Of a stretch of DNA of 24,288 nucleotides, positions 19,960 to 24,288 are shown piece by piece; positions within the stretch are counted from its first letter, which is position 1, and each line of letters starts with the position of its first letter. The DNA lies in assembly GCA_023388935.1 (NCBI GenBank), contig JAEWFG010000205.1, positions 1-24,288 of the forward strand, given 5' to 3'. The notes below the pieces were generated by a model. The model did no database searches and was not told where the DNA came from. It worked only from the letters and a program-made list of their open reading frames with translations. The stretch is from Pseudomonadota bacterium. Lineage in GTDB: Bacteria > Pseudomonadota > Alphaproteobacteria > Rhizobiales > Xanthobacteraceae. A program made the translations under genes and the position numbers.

Positions 19960-21598
19960 TCGTGACTTCCGGTAGCGTCATCGCATTCAGGATCTGGTCG
20001 GCAGGGACGCCGCCCTTGCGGGCCATCTCGACGCCCCAGTGCATGTGGTCGAGTTCGGGAATCGAATGTGCGTCCGGATTGATGCTCATCATGCAGCCGA
20101 ACTCGAGCGCTGCCTGGTGCCAACGCCAATCAAGGTCGAGCCGCCACGGGTGGGCGTTGATCTCCACGACAACGTCATGCTTGGCGCATGCCCGCAACAC
20201 CTTCTCGATATCGATTTCGTAGCCTGGCCGCCGCTGGAGCTGGCGCCCGGTCATGTGGCCGATGATGGTGGTGCGAGGATCAGAAATGGCCCGAAGCAGG
20301 CGCTGCGTCTGCGCCCTCCGATCCAGTTTGAAGCGGCCATGGATGCTGGCGACCACGAAATCGAACCGCGCGAGCACGTCATCCGGATAGTCGAGCGAGC
20401 CGTCGGCTAGAACATCGGACTCGATGCCTTTGAGGATCCTGAAATCCTTGCCGAAGCGCTTGTTCAGTCGATCCACTTCCCGGTGCTGCTCGGCAATCTG
20501 CTCGACCGATAAGCCGCCGGCGTAGTGGGCCGACTTGGAATGATCGGCGACGCCGAAATATTCGAAGCCGCACTGGCGCGTGGCCTTGGCCATGGTCTCC
20601 AAGGTCTCGGTGCCGTCCGAGGCGTCGGTGTGGCAATGAAGGATTCCGCGAAGGTCCTGATCGGTGACCAGCTTCGGCAATTTGCCCTTCAGAGCGAGTT
20701 CGATCTCACCTCGCCCTTCCCGGAGTTCGGGATCGATGAAGGGCAGGCCGAGAGCGCTATAGATGTCGGCCTCGTCTGCAGCGACGAGAGTGCGGCCATT
20801 GTGCAAGCCGTCGGTTTCCAACCGCATCCCCTTCTCCGCGGCCAAAGCCTGAAGCATCTCGATATGAGCGGCTGAGCCGGTGGCGAAGAGAAGGACGGCG
20901 CCAAAGTGCTTGCGATCGGACAGGCGGATCTGCAGTCCGTCCGCCGGCGACGACTTCGATGTCTTGCCAGCCTTTGGGGCTTCCGCAACGATCGTGAGAT
21001 CGCCGACGAGTTCGCAGCCTCGACGGAAGTCGCCAGCGATCGTGACGCGCTTGAGATCGGGCCGGGTCTTACGAAGCGAATCCTTGGCGTGCGCGAGAAG
21101 AGCGGCGGCACGATGCAGGTGGAGGCCCCCTTCGCCGCTTTTCGCAATGGCGAGGTTCTGCAGTATCTTGGTCTGCAGCGACGCGCCGAGCCCTTTGGCC
21201 TTCTTGATGCGGTCGTCCTTGGCGGCGGCCTCCAAGTCCGCGAGCGAGGCGATGCCGAGGTCCTTGTAGAGACGCAGCACTTTGTCCGGCCGGAGGCCGG
21301 GCACTGCAAGCATTTCGAGCACACCCTCAGGAACCTCCTTCCGCAGCTTTTCGAGGCTCGGATGAGTGCCGGTCTTGTGGAGCTTGGCGATGATGTCGGC
21401 GATCGCCTCGCCGACGCCGGGGATCTCCGTGAGCCGGTCCTCGGCGGCAAGCACATCGAGAGGGACCGCAAGGGCCGCCAGGCTGTCGGCGGCCCGAGAA
21501 TAGGCTTTTGCCCGGTAGGGGTTGCCGCCACGCAACGCTGTCCGCTGCGCGTATTCTCGCAGAAGACCTGCTACGGTGCGAACGTCGACAGAGGCCAC
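19823..21598 (-). CDS. polX: DNA polymerase X / 3'-5' exonuclease (PolX) with PHP domain
   Basis: 591 residues. Order: an N-terminal helical 8-kDa-like region with helix-hairpin-helix motifs (TEIPGVGEAIADIIAKLHKT; LAVPGLRPDKVLRLYKDLG), the X-family nucleotidyltransferase core (GDFRRGCELVGDLTIV), and a C-terminal PHP phosphoesterase. The PHP metal ligands are present: H321-C-H323, VADHSK, GIESDV, ASIHGR, IGHMTGR and NPDAH. It should act in short-patch repair, with the PHP domain giving 3'-5' exonuclease/AP processing. In the polymerase active site the usual DxD reads D200-L-T202, so one catalytic Asp is missing. The last 30-35 residues (after YLRQKRRSLARAA) look like a non-native extension. 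Start is a GTG with AGGAGG upstream, directly after the stop of the gene at 21599. Confidence 0.88.
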   Translation of the reverse strand: MASVDVRTVAGLLREYAQRTALRGGNPYRAKAYSRAADSLAALAVPLDVLAAEDRLTEIPGVGEAIADIIAKLHKTGTHPSLEKLRKEVPEGVLEMLAVPGLRPDKVLRLYKDLGIASLADLEAAAKDDRIKKAKGLGASLQTKILQNLAIAKSGEGGLHLHRAAALLAHAKDSLRKTRPDLKRVTIAGDFRRGCELVGDLTIVAEAPKAGKTSKSSPADGLQIRLSDRKHFGAVLLFATGSAAHIEMLQALAAEKGMRLETDGLHNGRTLVAADEADIYSALGLPFIDPELREGRGEIELALKGKLPKLVTDQDLRGILHCHTDASDGTETLETMAKATRQCGFEYFGVADHSKSAHYAGGLSVEQIAEQHREVDRLNKRFGKDFRILKGIESDVLADGSLDYPDDVLARFDFVVASIHGRFKLDRRAQTQRLLRAISDPRTTIIGHMTGRQLQRRPGYEIDIEKVLRACAKHDVVVEINAHPWRLDLDWRWHQAALEFGCMMSINPDAHSIPELDHMHWGVEMARKGGVPADQILNAMTLPEVTSYLRQKRRSLARAAWCWRKISRSRERWWRSPPIEGTASANRRRPA

Positions 21599-21883
21599 TC
21601 AACGAGCCTCCTGTCCCGCGCTATGCGGCCTCGGCGCAGCAAAGCGATTTTGAGCCGGCGGGTCGTCATCGGGCCGACTATCCAGAGATCTCTCGAGCTT
21701 TTGCGCTGCCCGGAAGTCCTCTAGGTGCTGCGTGTTCGGACCATAGGCCGCCTCTTTTTTGAGGAGGTTATAAATTCGACCGACCACCAGCTGCAGATGC
21801 TTCATACTGCCCTGCGGCATCGATCTGGCCTTGCAAAGAGCTCGGACAGCGTACGCCCGGAAGTAGTCGAAAGCGTCTGACAT
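21599..21883 (-). CDS. Small hypothetical protein upstream of polX, 94 aa
   Basis: The protein begins MSDAFDYFRAYAVRALCKAR, continues GSMKHLQLVVGRIYNLLKKE and AAYGPNTQHLEDFRAAQKLE, and has a polar, Pro/Arg-rich tail. I recall this as a conserved Bradyrhizobium small protein of unknown function; the core appears all-helical. Its TGA is immediately followed by the polX GTG (TGAGTG), so the two are translationally coupled. The ATG at 21883 is preferred to a GTG six codons earlier. A one-mismatch EcfG-type promoter (21893-21917) would start transcription almost at this ATG, giving a nearly leaderless message. Confidence 0.65.
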   Translation of the reverse strand: MSDAFDYFRAYAVRALCKARSMPQGSMKHLQLVVGRIYNLLKKEAAYGPNTQHLEDFRAAQKLERSLDSRPDDDPPAQNRFAAPRPHSAGQEAR

Positions 21884-21892
21884 GATGTCGAT

Positions 21893-21917
21893 AACGCCCA
21901 CTTTCGCCTATAGTTCG
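21893..21917 (-). promoter_or_regulatory. Possible EcfG-type promoter upstream of the polX pair (one mismatch)
   Basis: Minus strand CGAAC (21917-21913), 16 bases, CGTT (21896-21893). The -10 lies only about 10 bp before the ATG at 21883, shorter than at the other sites, so this match is less certain. Confidence 0.3.
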
Positions 21918-21958
21918 GTTGCCGATGTCTGCCGAGCGGGCAAATGTCGACTCGCCTG

Positions 21959-22840
21959 TCAAAGGTCCTCGCGCAGGCCCTTGAAGAACGGGTGCCGCAC
22001 CTTCCCCTCGGCGGACCTGGCCCGATACTCGATCTCGGCGAGTAGCTTCGGCTCGACCCAGATGCCCTTGTGAGCGATCCGCTTCGAGTAGGGCTGCGTT
22101 TTCCGGATCAGCGGCTTCAGCCGCTTCTGCAGGTCGGCGGCGGAGGCCTTGTCGAAGCCATGGTCGACCTTGCCTGCGTAGACGAGGTCCTCGCCCTTTC
22201 GCCGGCCGAGGTAGATCCCGTCCCATTTGCCTTCATCCAGCGCGAAGCACGCAATGGTCAAGGTCTCGCGCTGCGCGCAAGTCTTCTTGACCCAGTTGTT
22301 GCCCCGACCGCTGGCGTATAGGCTGTCGCGGACCTTGGAGACCACGCCCTCCAGGCCGATCTTGCAGGCGTGCGCGAACATCTCGCGACCTTCGATCTCG
22401 AAGCTTTCGCTGAACAAGATCTCGGTGCCTGCGATGATCTTCTTGAGCTCGGTCTTGCGCTGGAAGAGCGGCAGCTTCAGGAGGTCGCGGCCGTTGGACT
22501 TGCCTTTCAACTCGTTCTGCAGGACGGAGAAGTCCGTCGTTCCGTCCGCGGCCGGCACCACGACTTCTCCGTCGACGATCGCTGATCCTGCCTTGATGTG
22601 CCAAGCGTCGTCGGCGACCTTCTTGAAACGATATGTCCAGTCGTGACCGCGGCGGGTGAAGACTTTGACGGCCTCGTTCGCCAGATGGACCTGAACGCGG
22701 TAGCCGTCGAATTTGATTTCGTGAGTCCATCGCGCTCCGGATGGCACCTTTTCGATCGAGGATGCCAGGACCGGTTCTACGAAATCCGGGAACGGCGCCT
22801 TGACTCCGATCGCCGCCGGTTTACGCCGCTGAAACGCCAC
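21959..22840 (-). CDS. ATP-dependent DNA ligase (LigD ligase-domain type) with an internal gap
   Basis: 293 residues of a stand-alone LigC/LigD-type ATP-dependent ligase. The adenylation lysine is K43 in HEIKFDGYR (motif I), RRGHDWT follows, motif III is DGEVVVP (90-96), motif IV is GLEGVVSK, motif V is NNWVKKTC, and the OB domain ends SAEGKVRHPFFKGLREDL. After VLQNELKGKS115 the sequence jumps to NGRDLLKLPLF, whereas relatives have about 14 more residues here including the FDLLYLNG strand (motif IIIa). The loss is in frame, so the protein is otherwise complete, but activity is doubtful. GTG start with GGAG eight bases upstream. It is divergent from the EcfG-controlled DUF3606 gene. Such ligases work with Ku in end joining; no Ku gene is in this window. 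Confidence 0.85.
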   Translation of the reverse strand: MAFQRRKPAAIGVKAPFPDFVEPVLASSIEKVPSGARWTHEIKFDGYRVQVHLANEAVKVFTRRGHDWTYRFKKVADDAWHIKAGSAIVDGEVVVPAADGTTDFSVLQNELKGKSNGRDLLKLPLFQRKTELKKIIAGTEILFSESFEIEGREMFAHACKIGLEGVVSKVRDSLYASGRGNNWVKKTCAQRETLTIACFALDEGKWDGIYLGRRKGEDLVYAGKVDHGFDKASAADLQKRLKPLIRKTQPYSKRIAHKGIWVEPKLLAEIEYRARSAEGKVRHPFFKGLREDL

Positions 22841-22898
22841 ACAATGAACTCCAACGCAACGACTGGCGACTCAAGCCGGAACGGCAGGATTCGTTTCC

Positions 22899-22923
22899 GG
22901 AACCCGCGAATCCTTACCGCGTT
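22899..22923 (+). promoter_or_regulatory. EcfG (general stress) type promoter of the DUF3606 gene
   Basis: GGAAC (22899-22903), 16 bases, CGTT (22920-22923) is an exact consensus match 31 bp before the ATG at 22955. It sits inside a 7-bp inverted repeat (GGATTCG 22887-22893 / CGAATCC 22907-22913) with a central TTCCGGAA palindrome, so a second factor may bind here. Confidence 0.7.
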
Positions 22924-22954
22924 GCACTGCCATCATTCGCAAGAGGAGGAACCG

Positions 22955-23140
22955 ATGGCTGCAGCGAAAAACAAGACCGCTCGTGGACGCAAACAGGACC
23001 GGGCGCGCGTGGCCGGCGGACAGAAGTACGAAGTGGCATATGAAGCCAAGAATAGCGGCCGCTCGGCATCGGCCGTGAAGAAGGCCGTCAAGAAGGTCGG
23101 AAACACCCGTAAGAGCGTCGAGAAGCGGCTCGGCCGGTAG
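22955..23140 (+). CDS. DUF3606-family small basic protein, 61 aa
   Basis: A short, strongly basic protein: a Lys/Arg-rich leader (AAAKNKTARGRKQDRARVAG) and then GGQKYEVAYEAKNSGRSASA with VKKVGNTRKSVEKRLGR. The latter is the DUF3606 pattern (GGQxYEVxYEAxK...VxKVGN), a small helical domain of unknown function frequent in rhizobia. AGAGGAGG sits ahead of the ATG, and an exact EcfG-type promoter 31 bp upstream predicts induction under stress or in stationary phase. A nucleic-acid-binding role would fit the charge but is not shown. It is divergent from the DNA ligase. Confidence 0.8.
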   Translation: MAAAKNKTARGRKQDRARVAGGQKYEVAYEAKNSGRSASAVKKAVKKVGNTRKSVEKRLGR

Positions 23141-23155
23141 GCCGACGCCCGATCC

Positions 23156-23325
23156 GTGCGGCGGCGTCTTCAGGCCCTGCAGGAAAAGCGACTGAAGTCA
23201 GCCGCTGCACGCCGGGATCCGACGTCTGTGAGACCGCCGTCGACGACGAGATCGCGTTTTTGCGAACCGAGATCTACATGCGTGACGTCCCCAGCGGCGT
23301 CGATGCCCCGGCAGAGAAGCAGTGA
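23156..23325 (+). pseudogene. Possible frameshifted small protein remnant
   Basis: A GTG at 23156 opens a frame (RRRLQALQEKRLKSAAARRD). Its protein-like character stops near 23225, while another frame nearby reads VDDEIAFLRTEIYMRDVP and ends APAEKQ at a TGA (23323-23325). The two could be halves of one small helical protein of about 55 residues separated by a frameshift. I see no good ribosome binding site and do not recognise the family firmly. It lies 15 bp after the DUF3606 stop. Confidence 0.3.
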
Positions 23326-23757
23326 TCGACGTCGTTCGCCGACTGATTCTTCCCACAACGCGAACCACTGATGCGCGGCATTCCATTCGATTGTGCAGTG
23401 GAGCTTTGGCAGGGGGATCGGAAGATCGAAATATCAGCGCACCACTGAGGCGCTCGATCATCAGAAGCTCCTAGCTGCGGAGAAAGGCCCCATTCAAGGC
23501 CCGGCGTTGCGTACCCTCGGCGAGTCCGCTTGCTGATCGGCCTCACTCCACCTCTGCTCCCGACAGCTGCCGCCTCTTCATGACCACACCGCTGGCACCG
23601 GAAATCAATTTGTGCGGCTGGCGTGTTCCCCTCGACGCCATGAAGTTCGCCGCCATCCGCCAAGCGTGATAGTTTGGGCAAAAGACGAGGACACAAACAG
23701 GATCAAGTACCGGCCATCCCTTCCGATGCCAAGCCGTCTTCCAACACTGCGATGGCC
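23326..23757 (-). other. Region without an intact gene; possible degenerate zinc-ribbon coding sequence
   Basis: On the minus strand one frame has LVFCPNYHAWRMAANFMA and another has GVEGNTPAAQIDFRCQRCGH followed by EEAAAVG. These look like the two knuckles of a zinc-ribbon protein with a frameshift between them and a Cys-to-Tyr change in the first knuckle (CPNY). No frame is intact and no start is supported. The plus strand shows nothing convincing. Treat as decayed sequence. Confidence 0.3.
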
Positions 23758-23958
23758 TTACTTTGGGGGCTGTGAGCTTGCGGCACGCAACCATCCACTG
23801 ACGTGCGCAGCGTTGTCGGCTTGGCGCGCCTTTCGCAGAAGCTCCTCCCGACGAACGCAAGCAGGCATGCCCTCAGCTTGCCTGCGCAAGTTAGCGGCCA
23901 CTTCCTCTAGTCGGTCTTCAAGTGCGGATGATTGCTCGAAAGATCGCCGGTGCAACAT
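23758..23958 (-). CDS. Small helical hypothetical protein, 66 aa
   Basis: The protein begins MLHRRSFEQSSALEDRLEEV, continues ANLRRQAEGMP, then RREELLRKARQADNAAHVSG, and ends WLRAASSQPPK. I recognise this arrangement (ALExRLxEEAxxLRxxAxG...ERExLxRKARQAExAxHxxxWL) as a very common Bradyrhizobium small protein family of unknown function, predicted as two helices with coiled-coil character. The ATG at 23958 has GGGAG eight bases upstream; the longer frame to 24009 lacks such support. No promoter of the EcfG type was seen upstream. Confidence 0.7.
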   Translation of the reverse strand: MLHRRSFEQSSALEDRLEEVAANLRRQAEGMPACVRREELLRKARQADNAAHVSGWLRAASSQPPK

Positions 23959-24183
23959 GGCGCTGCTCCCTGTTTGGATTGGGCGGGAGCGCAACCGTCT
24001 CTCAGCCACCGACGCCTAGGGGCATAGCCTTTGCCGGTGATACAGGTAAACTGCTACACGTCGCATTGGTTCAAAGGCCGCCCGTGTTGCGGCCTCCGGG
24101 CCATACCTCGGGACTTCAGTGAACTTTGTTCGGCGCTTCGCGGAAATTACCGAGTAGCTGAACGATAATCGGCCGCCTTCGGT

Positions 24184-24220
24184 GGGCTCACCTTCAGGGC
24201 TTTCCTATGCAGGTGAGCCC
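24184..24220. repeat. 10-bp perfect inverted repeat at the end of the partial gene
   Basis: GGGCTCACCT (24184-24193) and AGGTGAGCCC (24211-24220) pair across 17 nt. The stop codon of the partial minus-strand frame lies in the loop. It may be a transcription terminator stem; there is no T run on the minus-strand side. Confidence 0.45.
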
Positions 24221-24288
24221 GTAGGTTTTGCCTTTGCCATTGTCAGCATCTGTCATGAAGCCAAGCGTGATCTCACACACCCGCTTTT
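24194..24288 (-). CDS. C-terminal end of an unidentified protein (5' part outside the window)
   Basis: A minus-strand frame is open from the window edge to a TGA at 24194-24196, giving 30 residues: KRVCEITLGFMTDADNGKGK then TYGLTCIGKP. The Gly-rich, two-Cys sequence reads like a real protein end (two beta strands around an NGKGK turn), but I do not recognise a family. The alternative plus-strand frame over 24036-24167 (VIQVNCYTSHWFKG...) has no ribosome binding site and is not annotated. Confidence 0.4.
   Translation of the reverse strand, partial: KRVCEITLGFMTDADNGKGKTYGLTCIGKP

Noticed and set aside
24036..24167. 43-residue plus-strand frame starting GTG (VIQVNCYTSHWF...)
   Set aside because: No ribosome binding site and no recognised family; it could be chance.
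1..24288. tRNA, rRNA or CRISPR array
   Set aside because: No cloverleaf-like sequence, rRNA segment or regularly spaced repeats were recognised on either strand by eye.

Overview
The window looks like a chromosome segment of an alphaproteobacterium, most likely Bradyrhizobium or a close relative. The basis is high GC, many small proteins whose sequences I recognise as Bradyrhizobium/rhizobial hypothetical families, PolX and LigD-type ligase relatives, and repeated sequences matching the EcfG (general stress sigma factor) promoter pattern GGAAC-N16-CGTT. The species assignment is inference from protein resemblance; no database was searched.

Layout. (1) 1-5100 is an accessory, partly decayed region. 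It holds the left end of an IS3-type element that has run into a single-domain response regulator, a row of small stress-type genes (two zinc-ribbon proteins, one with an in-frame TGA in place of its last Cys; a frameshifted 80-residue protein; a DUF2171 protein), a NUDIX hydrolase, a DUF3750 protein and a truncated IS110-family transposase. (2) 5145-12849, all on the minus strand, is an intact eight-gene operon: urtA-urtB-urtC-urtD-urtE-fmdA-fmdB-amiE. It encodes a five-component ABC importer of the urea/short-chain amide type, a formamidase, its FmdB zinc-ribbon partner and an aliphatic amidase. (3) 13023-17304, divergent from that operon across 173 bp, encodes a 1122-residue hybrid histidine kinase whose N-terminal half is an NCS1-type (purine/cytosine permease-like) transporter fold, followed by a Cys-rich cluster, HisKA, HATPase, receiver and a C-terminal helical domain. 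Its stop overlaps the start of a receiver-LuxR response regulator. (4) 17536-19660 contains a secreted small protein, a frameshifted membrane protein, and a junction of two gene fragments (the 3' end of an ABC substrate-binding protein gene fused head-on to an N-truncated hypothetical). (5) 19823-23140 is a DNA-repair group: PolX with a PHP domain, a small upstream gene, an ATP-dependent DNA ligase with an apparent internal deletion, and a DUF3606 protein with a perfect EcfG promoter. (6) 23141-24288 holds a small minus-strand gene, degenerate remnants, and the 3' end of a gene that runs off the window.

How it may work together. The central unit looks like a self-contained amide scavenging system: import by UrtABCDE, hydrolysis of formamide by FmdA and of aliphatic amides by AmiE to ammonia plus carboxylate. 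It sits head-to-head with a transporter-like sensor kinase and its DNA-binding partner, which I infer regulate it. An 18-bp dyad and a second palindrome lie in the shared promoter region, and strong perfect hairpins occupy two of the operon's intergenic gaps. The flanks look like a general-stress (EcfG) neighbourhood: three exact and three one-mismatch EcfG-type promoters lie in front of small genes.
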